Origin: Rhodobacterales bacterium HKCCE4037
Lineage (GTDB): Bacteria; Pseudomonadota; Alphaproteobacteria; Rhodobacterales; Rhodobacteraceae
Reading direction: 5' to 3'
Length of the DNA: 64,000 nt
Assembly (NCBI GenBank): GCA_015689645.1
Contig: WVSM01000006.1
Span: forward strand, 208,472-272,471
Below the pieces are notes generated by a model, which searched no databases, was not told the DNA's origin, and was given only the letters and a program-made list of their open reading frames with translations. Shown piece by piece: positions 7,824 to 15,835 of this stretch. The position numbers and the translations under genes were made by a program. The stretch's first letter is position 1. Each line of letters begins with the position of its first letter.

Positions 7824-8723
7824 ATGACCCCTGCGCGCGAAACAACCATCGCCACCCTGATCGTCGTCGTGATCGGCGTGCTCTACGGCCTCTACTGGCT
7901 GCCCGTGCGCGCCGTCGAAGACCTCGGCCTGCCGGGCGCCTGGGGCACGCTGGCGATCACGCTGGCGGGCACGGCGCTCCTTCTGCCACCGATCCTCCGC
8001 CGCCCCGGAACCCTCACCGGGGCCGACCCGCTGGCCCGCGCCGCGGTCGCCCTCGGCGGCGCCGCCTTCGCGCTCTATTCCATCGGCTTCGTCTATGGCC
8101 ACGTGGCGATGATCATCCTTCTGTGGTTTCTCACCCCGGTCTGGAGCACGCTTCTCACCCGTTTCCTGCTCGGCTGGCCCACGACGCGCCTGCGCCTCGC
8201 CGCGATTGCGGTCGGGCTGATCGGCCTCGGCATCATGCTGAGCGCCGGCGGGCAGGTGCCGCTGCCCCGGAACCTCGGCGAATGGATGGCCCTTATCGCC
8301 GGCGTGATCTGGGCCGTCGCCACCACCGGCATCCGCATCCGGCCCGAGATGCCACCGCTCGCCGCGGGTTTCCTGTTCTCCGCCGGGGCCGCGCTCACCA
8401 GCCTCGCCATCGCCCCGTTGCTCTCGCCATGGCGCGGCCTCGCGTCTTTGCAAGACCCCGCGCGCCTCGTCCCCGTGACACTGGCAACCGGCGCGCTCTG
8501 GTGGGGGTTTGCCATGGCGGCGCTGATGTGGGCCACGGCCCGGCTCGACCCCGCCCGTGTCGGTATCCTGCTGATGTCGGAGGTCCTGATCGGCTCGGCC
8601 ACGGCGGCGATCTGGGCGGGCGAAACCCTCGGCCCGGCGCAGCTCACCGGCGGCGCGCTGGTGTTGCTCGCGGCCCTGATGGAGGTCTGGCCACAACGCC
8701 GGTCCCCCGGCAACGCGCCCTAG
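7824..8723 (+). CDS. EamA/DMT-family transporter
   Basis: The 299-residue protein has ten hydrophobic segments arranged as two EamA repeats, with the second beginning near LGEWMALIAGVIWAVATTG. Such drug/metabolite-family carriers export amino acids, metabolites or drugs across the inner membrane; the substrate cannot be read from sequence. The ATG at 7824 begins MTPARETTIATLIVVVIGVLYG. The frame is open upstream, but that stretch overlaps the divergent DUF998 gene and is not membrane-like. The stop overlaps the stop of the convergent 90-residue gene by 4 bases. Confidence 0.85.
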   Translation: MTPARETTIATLIVVVIGVLYGLYWLPVRAVEDLGLPGAWGTLAITLAGTALLLPPILRRPGTLTGADPLARAAVALGGAAFALYSIGFVYGHVAMIILLWFLTPVWSTLLTRFLLGWPTTRLRLAAIAVGLIGLGIMLSAGGQVPLPRNLGEWMALIAGVIWAVATTGIRIRPEMPPLAAGFLFSAGAALTSLAIAPLLSPWRGLASLQDPARLVPVTLATGALWWGFAMAALMWATARLDPARVGILLMSEVLIGSATAAIWAGETLGPAQLTGGALVLLAALMEVWPQRRSPGNAP

Positions 8724-8992
8724 CGGTCAGGCCATTTCCACGCGATCGCCGCAAGGTAGTTCCCGCTCTCCTCCGCGATCACCGGGGCGCGGGCGGGCCC
8801 ATAGGCATCCCCGCGCCGCTCCCGCCGCGTGTCGCTGCGATTGCGGGCAAGGCGCACGAGGCCCGACAGGGTCAGCACCAGGAAGGTACCTTCCCCTTTC
8901 AGCGGCATGCTCTCCACGGTCTCCCATCCCTCCGTCAAGGCCTGCCGCAGCATCTCGTGCGGGTCGCGCCGGGTCGGGCTGGAATGCTTCAT
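8720..8992 (-). CDS. Small unknown protein, 90 residues
   Basis: I do not recognise this protein. It has no signal peptide or membrane segment. The central part (WETVESMPLKGEGTFLVLTLSGLVRLARN) alternates hydrophobic and charged residues like a folded beta-strand domain and is followed by a basic RRERRGDAYG stretch. Codon usage is normal for the window, whereas the competing frame (8727-9029) reads as an arginine/alanine-rich shadow. Its TAG overlaps the EamA stop tail to tail. It may be a lineage-specific small protein. Confidence 0.55.
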   Translation of the reverse strand: MKHSSPTRRDPHEMLRQALTEGWETVESMPLKGEGTFLVLTLSGLVRLARNRSDTRRERRGDAYGPARAPVIAEESGNYLAAIAWKWPDR

Positions 8993-9165
8993 GGGGCGCA
9001 GTCTCCGTCGTTTGCGGGAAGTCCTTCAAGACAGGCGTCCCGCCCCCTACACCAGAATGTCAGGTCTGGACAGGGCAACCGGGCACCTTTTCGCACCGCG
9101 GAGCCCGCCTACACAAAATTGTGACGAGAATCGCGGAACCATCCTTCCCATATCTTGTTTGGTTT

Positions 9166-9205
9166 TTATCCACAGGCACCATAACGGCTGCAAATCTGTG
9201 GATAA
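9166..9205. promoter_or_regulatory. Two inverted perfect DnaA boxes
   Basis: TTATCCACA at 9166-9174 and its reverse complement TGTGGATAA at 9197-9205 face each other with 22 bases between, in a locally AT-richer stretch upstream of the small gene at 9250. Both match the DnaA consensus exactly. The surroundings do not look like a replication origin: only two boxes, and no dnaA, gidA or par genes near. A DnaA-controlled promoter or a titration site is more likely. Confidence 0.6.
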
Positions 9206-9249
9206 GATCAAAACAACGGCTGGCTCGCGCCACCTATCGGAGCAGACAA

Positions 9250-9585
9250 ATGACCATCTTTCCTCCCACGGACGTCGCTGACCGCATCGGCCTGGTCTCC
9301 GGCGGCATCATGGTTCTTCAATCCAACATCCTCTGGGCGCGCCGCGACCGCTTCGCCTATTGCGTCGAGGCGCTGATCGACATCGAGATCGCCTACCGCA
9401 CCGAGGAGGGCTACGTCATCCTGCGCCGCAACACGCTGGTGAACACGCCGATCAACCGCACCGGCGGCCGCCGCGCCCGCCTGACGCGCACAGCCGCGCT
9501 CTTGACCGCCGTCATATCGGCCCCGCCGCGGACGCCGAAACCCCAGAATTCCGACCCACGGCCAGCCCTGCCGCTGGCCGCGTGA
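9250..9585 (+). CDS. Small unknown protein, 111 residues, behind DnaA boxes
   Basis: No family is recognised. The ATG at 9250 starts MTIFPPTDVADRIGLVSGG. The first 75 residues look like a compact folded domain, with YCVEALIDIEIAYRTEEGYVILRR in the middle. The C-terminal 35 residues are rich in Pro, Ala and Arg and probably disordered. The in-frame sequence upstream of the ATG contains the DnaA boxes and does not look coding. A strong intrinsic terminator at 9683 on the same strand supports transcription of this stretch as a unit. Confidence 0.55.
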   Translation: MTIFPPTDVADRIGLVSGGIMVLQSNILWARRDRFAYCVEALIDIEIAYRTEEGYVILRRNTLVNTPINRTGGRRARLTRTAALLTAVISAPPRTPKPQNSDPRPALPLAA

Positions 9586-9682
9586 CCCGGGCACCCGCCC
9601 GCGGTCTGTCGCGCCGCCCCTGACTGCCTCGGGGCCGCGCGCTGTTCGATACCGGCAGACTGCTCGCCGTCGAACATCACTG

Positions 9683-9712
9683 GCCCCCGGCTTCGTGCCG
9701 GGGGCTTTTTTT
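9683..9712 (+). terminator. Intrinsic terminator
   Basis: A perfect 9-bp stem (GCCCCCGGC with GCCGGGGGC) and a TTCGT loop are followed at once by seven T residues (9706-9712). It ends the plus-strand transcript containing the 9250-9585 gene, about 100 bases after its stop. Confidence 0.92.
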
Positions 9713-9727
9713 AGGTAGCTGAAATTC

Positions 9728-9952
9728 CTAAAGCCGGATGGCCCTGTATGACAGGATATGCGCGCTGACCGCGTCGTAATCCAACGTCCCGTCCGGACGC
9801 TCGAACCCGCGCGAATGGAACACCGCCCCCATCCACTCCGGGTCCGGCACGTTCGCGCCGATCTCGGCGATCAGTGCGTCCTCGGCGTCCTCGTCCAGGT
9901 CGAGCTCGACAAGCCGCCGCAATTGCCCGGCCAATGTCGCCGCATCGTACAT
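9728..9952 (-). CDS. Small acidic protein downstream of lysC
   Basis: This 74-residue protein is not recognised. It is acidic in its first half (ELDLDEDAEDALIAEIGANV) and ends with YRAIRL. It has no membrane segment. Its ATG lies 6 bases after the lysC stop, so it is almost certainly translated from the lysC mRNA. It may be a small lysC-linked protein conserved in relatives; that should be tested by synteny. Confidence 0.65.
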   Translation of the reverse strand: MYDAATLAGQLRRLVELDLDEDAEDALIAEIGANVPDPEWMGAVFHSRGFERPDGTLDYDAVSAHILSYRAIRL

Positions 9953-9958
9953 CGCGCC

Positions 9959-11197
9959 TCAGGCGGCGAGGTGCAGGCCGAAGGCGTCATGCAGCGCCTG
10001 AACGGCCAGCTCCATGTATTTCCGGTCGATCAGCACGCTCACCTTGATCTCGGAGGTGGTGATGACCTTGATGTTCACGCCCTCGTCGCGCAGCGTCTGG
10101 AACATCTTCGCAGCCACACCGGCGTGGCTGCGCATCCCGATCCCCACGATCGAGACCTTCGCGACGTCCGTATCGGCCACCAGTCCCGAGAACGCGATAT
10201 CGCCCGCCATCTTGGCATCGGCCATCGCCTTTTCGGCCCGCGCGACCTCGCCCACGGGGCACGAGAAGGTCATGTCCGTCATGCCACCGTCCGAGATGTT
10301 CTGAACGATCATGTCGACGTTCACGCCCGCCTCGGCCAGTGGCCCGAAGATCGCGGCGGCGATACCGGGGCGGTCCTCAACGTTCTGCAGGGTCATCTTC
10401 GCTTCGTCACGGGAATAGGCCACACCGGCCACGACATTGGATTCCATGATTTCATCCTCCGAGCAGACCAGCGTGCCTGCATTGTCACTCATTTCCTCAA
10501 ACGACGACAGCACCCGCAGCCGCACGTTGTAGCGCATCGCCAGCTCGACCGAGCGGGTCTGCAGCACCTTCGCCCCGAGCGAGGCCAGCTCCAGCATCTC
10601 CTCGAAGGCGATTTTTTCCAGCTTGCGCGCCTTCGACGTGATCCGCGGGTCGGTGGTGTAAACCCCGTCCACGTCCGTGTAGATATCGCAGCGCTCCGCC
10701 CCGAAGGCGGCGGCGAAGGCCACGGCGGTTGTGTCCGAGCCACCGCGCCCCAGCGTCGTGATCCGCCCCTCGGGCGAGATCCCCTGGAACCCCGCAACCA
10801 CGGCCACTTTCATGCCCTGCGCGAATTTGCCGTTGATATTCTCGGTCGGGATTTCCTCGATCCGGGCAGAGGCATGGGCCGAGGTGGTGCGCAACGGCAC
10901 CTGCCAGCCCTGCCATGACCGCGCCGGCACGTCCATTTCCTGAAGCGTCAGCGCCATCAGCCCCGCCGTCACGTTCTCCCCCGACGAGACCACGGCATCA
11001 TATTCCCGCGCGTCGTAGAACTTGCCGGTCTCCTCGACGAAGCCCACCAGCTTGTTGGTCTCGCCCGACATGGCGCTGACGATGACGATCACGTCATAGC
11101 CATTCGCCACTTCGCGGCCCACGCGCTTCGCGGCGCGGCGGATACGGTCCAGCGTGGCGACGGAGGTGCCGCCGAATTTCATCACCAGAAGGGGCAT
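9959..11197 (-). CDS. lysC: Aspartate kinase
   Basis: The enzyme phosphorylates aspartate, the first step to lysine, threonine and methionine. The 412-residue protein begins at the ATG at 11197 with MPLLVMKFGGTS, the kinase signature (KFGGTS, 7-12). The substrate/ATP region includes SSGENVTAGL and TLGRGGSDTTA. Two ACT regulatory domains fill the C-terminal 150 residues (VEDRPGIAAAIFG and SIVGIGMRSHAGVAAKMF), so feedback inhibition by lysine or threonine is likely. The frame is open upstream of the ATG but that sequence consists of intergenic dyads. Threonine synthase is elsewhere in this window (53999-55384). Confidence 0.96.
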   Translation of the reverse strand: MPLLVMKFGGTSVATLDRIRRAAKRVGREVANGYDVIVIVSAMSGETNKLVGFVEETGKFYDAREYDAVVSSGENVTAGLMALTLQEMDVPARSWQGWQVPLRTTSAHASARIEEIPTENINGKFAQGMKVAVVAGFQGISPEGRITTLGRGGSDTTAVAFAAAFGAERCDIYTDVDGVYTTDPRITSKARKLEKIAFEEMLELASLGAKVLQTRSVELAMRYNVRLRVLSSFEEMSDNAGTLVCSEDEIMESNVVAGVAYSRDEAKMTLQNVEDRPGIAAAIFGPLAEAGVNVDMIVQNISDGGMTDMTFSCPVGEVARAEKAMADAKMAGDIAFSGLVADTDVAKVSIVGIGMRSHAGVAAKMFQTLRDEGVNIKVITTSEIKVSVLIDRKYMELAVQALHDAFGLHLAA

Positions 11198-11284
11198 GGT
11201 CTTGGTCCCGATAAGCGTCGGCGCCTCATACGGGGCAGGGCAGGGCGAGGCAAGAGGGACAGGGTGCGGCGCGGTTGCCCGCCC

Positions 11285-11488
11285 CGTAGACCGGGCCTCG
11301 GCCCGGACCCCCGTAGGGCGGGACTTGTCCCGCCGCCCCGTCGTAGACCGGGCCTCGGCGAAGGGTGGGCAACGTCCTCCCGTCACCGGGGCAGGGTCTT
11401 CTGCAACGCAAGAGATCCCGAGAGGGGTCCGCAATGGCCGTAGACCGGGACTTGGCCCGGGTTGTACGTAGGGTGGGTACAACCCACC
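11285..11488. repeat. Array of five related GTAG-led dyads in the lysC upstream gap
   Basis: The 473-base gap from 11198 to 11670 holds no gene. It contains five units that begin GTAG and continue into a short dyad: near 11286 (CCGGGCC-TC-GGCCCGG), 11313 (GGCGGGAC-TT-GTCCCGCC, perfect 8-bp arms), 11342 (same start as the first but with a broken right arm), 11440 (CCGGGAC-TT-GGCCCGG, one mismatch) and 11468 (GGTGGGT-ACA-ACCCACC). The shared lead and differing, mostly compensated arms suggest a repeat family with pairing conserved. The lysC promoter must lie in or right of this array. Confidence 0.75.
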
Positions 11489-11554
11489 ATCTGCACGAGG
11501 CGCCCACGCGCGTGCTCCCGGATGCAACGGGTCAACTCCACCACGCCGATTTCC

Positions 11555-11570
11555 TTAACACGGGGTTAAC
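11555..11570 (+). promoter_or_regulatory. Candidate CtrA-binding site
   Basis: TTAACACGGGGTTAAC matches the CtrA consensus TTAA-N7-TTAAC at all nine fixed positions on the plus strand. It lies about 100 bases before the threonine dehydratase-like start and also between that gene and the divergent lysC. Binding is inferred from the motif alone. Confidence 0.5.
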
Positions 11571-11670
11571 AAAGACAGGAATGTGAAACGAAAACAAAAA
11601 CTTAACCCATTTGTGCAACCTTGCACACTGTCCCCTTGCACGGGCCCTCGCGGCCCCATAGCCTGCCCCC

Positions 11671-12642
11671 ATGAACTTCACCGTCGAAGACCTCCGCGCC
11701 GCTGCCGATCTGGTCTACACCCAGATGCCGCCCACCCCCCAATACGCCTGGCCGCAACTGGCCGAGCGGTTCGGCTGCGAGGTCTGGGTCAAGCACGAGA
11801 ACCACACGCCGACCGGCGCCTTCAAGATCCGCGGCGGCATCACCTTCTTCGACTGGCTGCGCCGGACCCACCCCGGGATCCCCGGCATCTGCACCGCCAC
11901 CCGCGGCAACCACGGCCAGAGCCAGGCCCGCGCCGCCATCGCCGCCGGCCTCACCGCGAAGGTCTACGTCCCCCGCGGCAACTCGGTCGAGAAGAACTTG
12001 GCAATGCGCGCCTTCGGCGCCGAATTGATCGAACATGGCCAGGACTTCGACGAGGCCCGCGAGGAAGCCTTCCGCGTCGCCGAGGCCGAAGGCCTGATGA
12101 TTGTGCCGCCCTTCCACGAGGAACTCGTCCGCGGCGTCGCCACCTACGCCTTCGAGCTTCTCACCGCCGTCCCCGACCTCGACACGATCTACGTTCCCAT
12201 CGGCTGCGGCTCCGGCATCTGCGGCACCATCCTCGCCCGCGACGCGCTCGGGGCGAAGGCAGAGGTCGTCGGCGTGGTCAGCGAGAACGCCCAGACCGCG
12301 AAACTCTCGGTCGACGCGGGCACGCTGGTCGAAACCCCAAGCGCCCGAACCTTCGCCGACGGCATGGCCGTCCGCGTCCCCGTCGCCGAGGCGTTCGAGA
12401 TCTACAGCAAAGGCGCCGCTCGCATCCTCTCGGTCTCCGACGCCGAAGTGGCCGAGGCCATCCGCATCTACTACCGCGACATCCACAACCTCGCCGAAGG
12501 CGCCGGCGCCGCCCCGCTCGCTGCCCTGATGCAGGAGAGGGAGCGGATGCAGGGCAAGAAGGTCGCCGTCATCCTCTGCGGGGGCAACATCGACACCGAC
12601 TGGTTCCTGACGGTGATGAACGGTGGCGTGCCCTCCGTGTGA
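11671..12642 (+). CDS. Threonine/serine dehydratase-like PLP enzyme (fold type II)
   Basis: The 323-residue protein belongs to the tryptophan-synthase-beta PLP superfamily. The PLP lysine is K52 in PTGAFKIRGG, the phosphate-binding glycine loop is GCGSGICG near 185-192, and ATRGNHGQSQA is the substrate loop. Length and motifs fit single-domain catabolic threonine dehydratases, which lack the regulatory ACT domain of biosynthetic IlvA. Threonine, serine or hydroxyaspartate could be the substrate. It stands alone on the plus strand. A perfect CtrA-type site is about 100 bases upstream and a hairpin repeat element follows the stop. Confidence 0.85.
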   Translation: MNFTVEDLRAAADLVYTQMPPTPQYAWPQLAERFGCEVWVKHENHTPTGAFKIRGGITFFDWLRRTHPGIPGICTATRGNHGQSQARAAIAAGLTAKVYVPRGNSVEKNLAMRAFGAELIEHGQDFDEAREEAFRVAEAEGLMIVPPFHEELVRGVATYAFELLTAVPDLDTIYVPIGCGSGICGTILARDALGAKAEVVGVVSENAQTAKLSVDAGTLVETPSARTFADGMAVRVPVAEAFEIYSKGAARILSVSDAEVAEAIRIYYRDIHNLAEGAGAAPLAALMQERERMQGKKVAVILCGGNIDTDWFLTVMNGGVPSV

Positions 12643-12651
12643 CGGCGCGAA

Positions 12652-12747
12652 ACGGGGGCTCTGCCCCCGTCCTTCGTCGTCCATTGGGCTCGAACCAATG
12701 GCGCCACAATGGACGACCCCCCGGAGGTTTTTCTGGCAAGATGAAAG
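12652..12747. repeat. Hairpin-rich intergenic repeat with conserved tail (copy A)
   Basis: A perfect 8-bp hairpin (ACGGGGGC-TCT-GCCCCCGT, 12652-12670) is followed by two mutually exclusive stems: CCATTGG (12681-12687) with CCAATGG (12695-12701), or GTCGTCCATTG (12676-12686) with CAATGGACGAC (12707-12717). The element ends with TTTTTCTGGCAAGATGAAAG (12728-12747), which recurs exactly at 53247-53266. It fills the gap between two convergent genes. Confidence 0.75.
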
Positions 12748-12755
12748 CGCGCCGA

Positions 12756-13439
12756 TCAGGGAAGCTGGCGCGCGGCCTCTTTCCGGGCGAAGGGTTTCAG
12801 GCGCGCGCCATGGGCGTCGAGCCAGCCGCGCACCGCGTCCGGGTCGCGTTTGGACAGGTCGCGCATCCACCACGCGATGGCCTTCTGGATGAACCATTCC
12901 GGGTCGTCCGCCAGCCGTTCGGCCCACCCGAGCACCCGCACGCGCGCCGCCGCCTCGACCGCATCGGGATGCCGCGCCTTGCAGAAGGGCAGGGCGAAGA
13001 CGAAGGCTGCGCGGCGGGTCCAGAGGTGGTCGGACGAGGTCCAGCCTTCCAGCACATCCAGCCGCTCCGGCACCTGCACCACGCGCTTCTGGCCGCCTTG
13101 CGCCACGGCGTCCGCAATGGCCCAGGAGTCGAACTGCGGCACCACGCTCACGATCCAATCCCAAGCCAGCCTGTCATCGGGCCGCATCCGCGCCTGCACG
13201 AACAGCTTTCCGGCCGCGATCCGCGCTTCGAAGATGTCGCTCTCCCATAGGCCCTGCGCCAACGCCACCAGGGCTGCCTGGTCTGCCGCCGCCTTGCGCC
13301 ATTCGGTCGCCAGCGCGCCGGTCACGGCATTCGACAGGCCCAAGTATTCGCGGTCCGCCTTGTGATAAGCCGCCATTTCCGCCGCCCGTGCCGGGTCCGC
13401 TTCCGCGCGAAGTGCCGCCAGCGCCTCCTCCACCGTCAC
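12756..13439 (-). CDS. AlkD-like DNA alkylation repair protein (HEAT-repeat glycosylase fold)
   Basis: The 227-residue protein resembles AlkD/DNA alkylation repair enzymes, all-helical HEAT-like proteins that remove bulky or positively charged alkylated bases. Typical features are the helical repeats with WESDIFEARIAAGKLF, the SWAIADAVA stretch, WTRRAAFVFALPF, and the WFIQKAIAWWMRDLSK segment near 180-195. The GTG start at 13439 overlaps the upstream acetyltransferase stop as GTGA, so it is the fourth gene of the glmU-glmS-GNAT-AlkD run. No LexA box is evident. The DNA-repair role is by family, not shown. Confidence 0.82.
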   Translation of the reverse strand: MTVEEALAALRAEADPARAAEMAAYHKADREYLGLSNAVTGALATEWRKAAADQAALVALAQGLWESDIFEARIAAGKLFVQARMRPDDRLAWDWIVSVVPQFDSWAIADAVAQGGQKRVVQVPERLDVLEGWTSSDHLWTRRAAFVFALPFCKARHPDAVEAAARVRVLGWAERLADDPEWFIQKAIAWWMRDLSKRDPDAVRGWLDAHGARLKPFARKEAARQLP

Positions 13440-14026
13440 CGGGGCTTCCCGATCTGCCAGTCGAGGTGGCTGCGCACCGTCGGCCATTCGCTCTTGAGAA
13501 TCGAATAGCAGGCCGTATCGCGCATTGTGCCGTTGGGCATTCGCATATGGGCGCGCAGCATGCCGTCGAATTGCGCGCCGAGCCGCTCGATCGCGCGGCG
13601 GGATTGCAGGTTCAGGCGATGGGTGCGGAACTCGACCGCCTCGCAACCCCACACCTCGAAGGCGTGGCCCAGAAGCAGTCGCTTCGCCTCGGTGTTCAGC
13701 GGCCCGCGCTGCGCCGTGGCGCCGACCCAGGTGGAGCCAATTTCGACCCGGGGCAGGGCGTGGTCGATGTTCATGAAGGTCGTCATGCCGACGGGCCGTG
13801 CCGCCGCGTCGAGCAGCGTGAAGGGAAGCATGCTGCCCGCCTCGCGCAGCGCCAGCCGCCGGTCGATCTCGGCCGCCATGCCCGCCGCGTCGGGGATCGT
13901 CGTGTACCACAGGCGGTGCAGGTCTCCGACCGCCTCGGCCAGCGCCGCGCGATGGTCGTGGCTCAGCGGCACCAGCGCGACGTGCTGGCCGCGCAGTTCC
14001 AGGTCGAGTGGGCCGAGGCGGCTCAT
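13436..14026 (-). CDS. GNAT acetyltransferase, RimJ/RimL type
   Basis: The 196-residue protein has the N-acetyltransferase fold of the RimJ/RimL group: an N-terminal strand LELRGQHVALVPLS, the GSTWVGATAQRGPLNTEAK region that leads into the acetyl-CoA loop near 97-115, and LNLQSRRAIERLGAQFDG near 140-157. The target (a protein N-terminus or a small amine) cannot be predicted. Both ends overlap neighbours: ATGA with the glmS stop and GTGA with the AlkD-like start. Confidence 0.8.
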   Translation of the reverse strand: MSRLGPLDLELRGQHVALVPLSHDHRAALAEAVGDLHRLWYTTIPDAAGMAAEIDRRLALREAGSMLPFTLLDAAARPVGMTTFMNIDHALPRVEIGSTWVGATAQRGPLNTEAKRLLLGHAFEVWGCEAVEFRTHRLNLQSRRAIERLGAQFDGMLRAHMRMPNGTMRDTACYSILKSEWPTVRSHLDWQIGKPR

Positions 14027-15831
14027 TCCACCGTCACCGATTTCGCCAGGTTGCGCGGCTGGTCCACGTCCGTGCCCTTGTGGAGCGCGGTGTGGTAGGC
14101 GATCAGCTGCGCCGGAACCGCGTAGAGGAGCGGCGCGAAAACCGGGTCGATGCGCGGCATGACCAGCGTGTCCCATGTACCGTCCCCGGCCTCCGCCGCG
14201 CCATCGGCATCGGTGATCAGCCAGACCTTGCCGTCGCGCGCCATGACCTCCTGCATGTTGGAAATCGTCTTGTCGAACAGCGCGTCTTTCGGGGCCATGA
14301 CGATCACCGGGACACTCTTGTCGATCAGGGCGATGGGGCCGTGCTTGAGCTCGCCACTCGCGTAGCCTTCGGCGTGTATATAGCTGATTTCCTTGAGTTT
14401 CAGCGCCCCTTCCATGGCCAGCGGGAACATCGCGCCGCGCCCCAGGAACAGGACGGATCGCGCCTCGGCCAGCTTGGCGGTGCGGCGCATGATCGCCTCT
14501 TCCTGCGCCAGCGCGAGGTTGATGAGGCCGGGCAGGCCGCGCAGCACGTTCAGCAATTCGCGCTCCCGCTCCGCGTCGATGCGGCCCCTCTGGCGCGCCG
14601 CCATGATCGCCAGATGTGCCAGAGTGCCCAACTGGTTCATGAAGGCCTTGGTGGAGGCCACTCCGACCTCAACCCCCGCAAGGATCGGCACGATCACGTC
14701 GGATTCCCGCGCGATGGAGGATTCCGGCACGTTGACCACGGCCACCACATTCGCGGCCTTCTCCTGCACGTAGCGCAGGGCGGCGAGGGTGTCTGCGGTC
14801 TCCCCCGACTGGCTGACGAAAATCGCGGTGGAGGCGGGAGAAACCGGCCCCTCGCGGTAGCGGAACTCGCTGGCGATATCGACATCGCAGGGCAGGCCCG
14901 CGAGTTGCTCGAACCAGTATTTCGCAACCGCGCAGGCGTAATGCGCCGTGCCGCAGGCGACCATGCTGACGCGGTCGGTCTCGGTGAAATCGAGGCCCTC
15001 GAGGAGCGTCACCTGCCCGTCGTCGGAATATTGGCTGAGGCAATCGGACAGCACCACCGGCTGTTCGAAAATCTCCTTCGCCATGAAGTGCTTGTGGCCA
15101 CCCTTGTCGAGGGAGGCGGCCTGCATCGGAATCGACCGCGTCTCGCGGTTGGCGAGGCGCCCCTCCGCGTCGCGAATCTCGACGCCCTGCCGGGTGACGA
15201 AGGCGTAATCGCCCTCTTCAAGATAGGTGATCCTGTCCGTCAGCGGCCCAAGCGCAATCGCGTCGGAGCCCACGAACATCTCACCCTCACCATGGCCGAT
15301 CGCCAGCGGAGAGCCCTTGCGCGCGGCGACGATCAGGTCTTCCTCGCCGTCGAACAGGAACGCCAGCGCATAGGCCCCTTCGAGGTGATTGAGCGTTTCC
15401 GCCGCAGCATCGCGCGGCGAAAGGCCCTGGTCCATGAATTCCTCGCAAAGCTGCGCGACGGTCTCGGTGTCGGTCTGCGAGGTGAATTCGCGATGTCTGA
15501 GCCGGTCGCGCAGCTCCCGGTAATTCTCGATGATGCCATTGTGCACGACCGCGACACGCCCGGCCGTGTGCGGATGCGCGTTTGAGACCGTGGGCTGACC
15601 ATGGGTCGCCCAACGCGTATGGCCGATGCCGGATTTGCCCGGCAGCGGGTCATGGACCAGCGCGTCGCTGAGGTTCACCAGCTTGCCAACGGCGCGGCGT
15701 CGGTCGAGCTTGCCGTCTTGCACCGTGGCGATCCCGGCGCTGTCATAACCGCGATATTCCAGCCGCTTGAGGGCCTCGACAAGGGTGGGGGCGACCTCGT
15801 GATTGCCCAGAACGCCAACGATGCCACACAT
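14023..15831 (-). CDS. glmS: Glutamine-fructose-6-phosphate aminotransferase
   Basis: GlmS makes glucosamine-6-phosphate for peptidoglycan and lipid A. The 602-residue protein has the usual length. Cys2 of MCGIVGVLG is the glutaminase nucleophile; RGYDSAG, GHTRWATHG and HNGIIENY belong to the amidotransferase domain. Two SIS sugar-isomerase domains follow (about 285-430 and 455-590), ending in the typical KSVTVE. It starts 4 bases after the glmU stop, so both enzymes of the UDP-GlcNAc pathway are produced together. I saw no glmS ribozyme, as expected outside Gram-positives. Confidence 0.97.
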   Translation of the reverse strand: MCGIVGVLGNHEVAPTLVEALKRLEYRGYDSAGIATVQDGKLDRRRAVGKLVNLSDALVHDPLPGKSGIGHTRWATHGQPTVSNAHPHTAGRVAVVHNGIIENYRELRDRLRHREFTSQTDTETVAQLCEEFMDQGLSPRDAAAETLNHLEGAYALAFLFDGEEDLIVAARKGSPLAIGHGEGEMFVGSDAIALGPLTDRITYLEEGDYAFVTRQGVEIRDAEGRLANRETRSIPMQAASLDKGGHKHFMAKEIFEQPVVLSDCLSQYSDDGQVTLLEGLDFTETDRVSMVACGTAHYACAVAKYWFEQLAGLPCDVDIASEFRYREGPVSPASTAIFVSQSGETADTLAALRYVQEKAANVVAVVNVPESSIARESDVIVPILAGVEVGVASTKAFMNQLGTLAHLAIMAARQRGRIDAERERELLNVLRGLPGLINLALAQEEAIMRRTAKLAEARSVLFLGRGAMFPLAMEGALKLKEISYIHAEGYASGELKHGPIALIDKSVPVIVMAPKDALFDKTISNMQEVMARDGKVWLITDADGAAEAGDGTWDTLVMPRIDPVFAPLLYAVPAQLIAYHTALHKGTDVDQPRNLAKSVTVE

Positions 15832-15835
15832 CGGG

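Noticed and set aside
9166..9205. Replication origin
   Set aside because: Only two DnaA boxes, no clear DNA-unwinding element, and none of the genes usual near an alphaproteobacterial origin.
14023..15831. glmS ribozyme upstream of glmS
   Set aside because: glmU ends 4 bases before glmS, leaving no room for a ribozyme leader.
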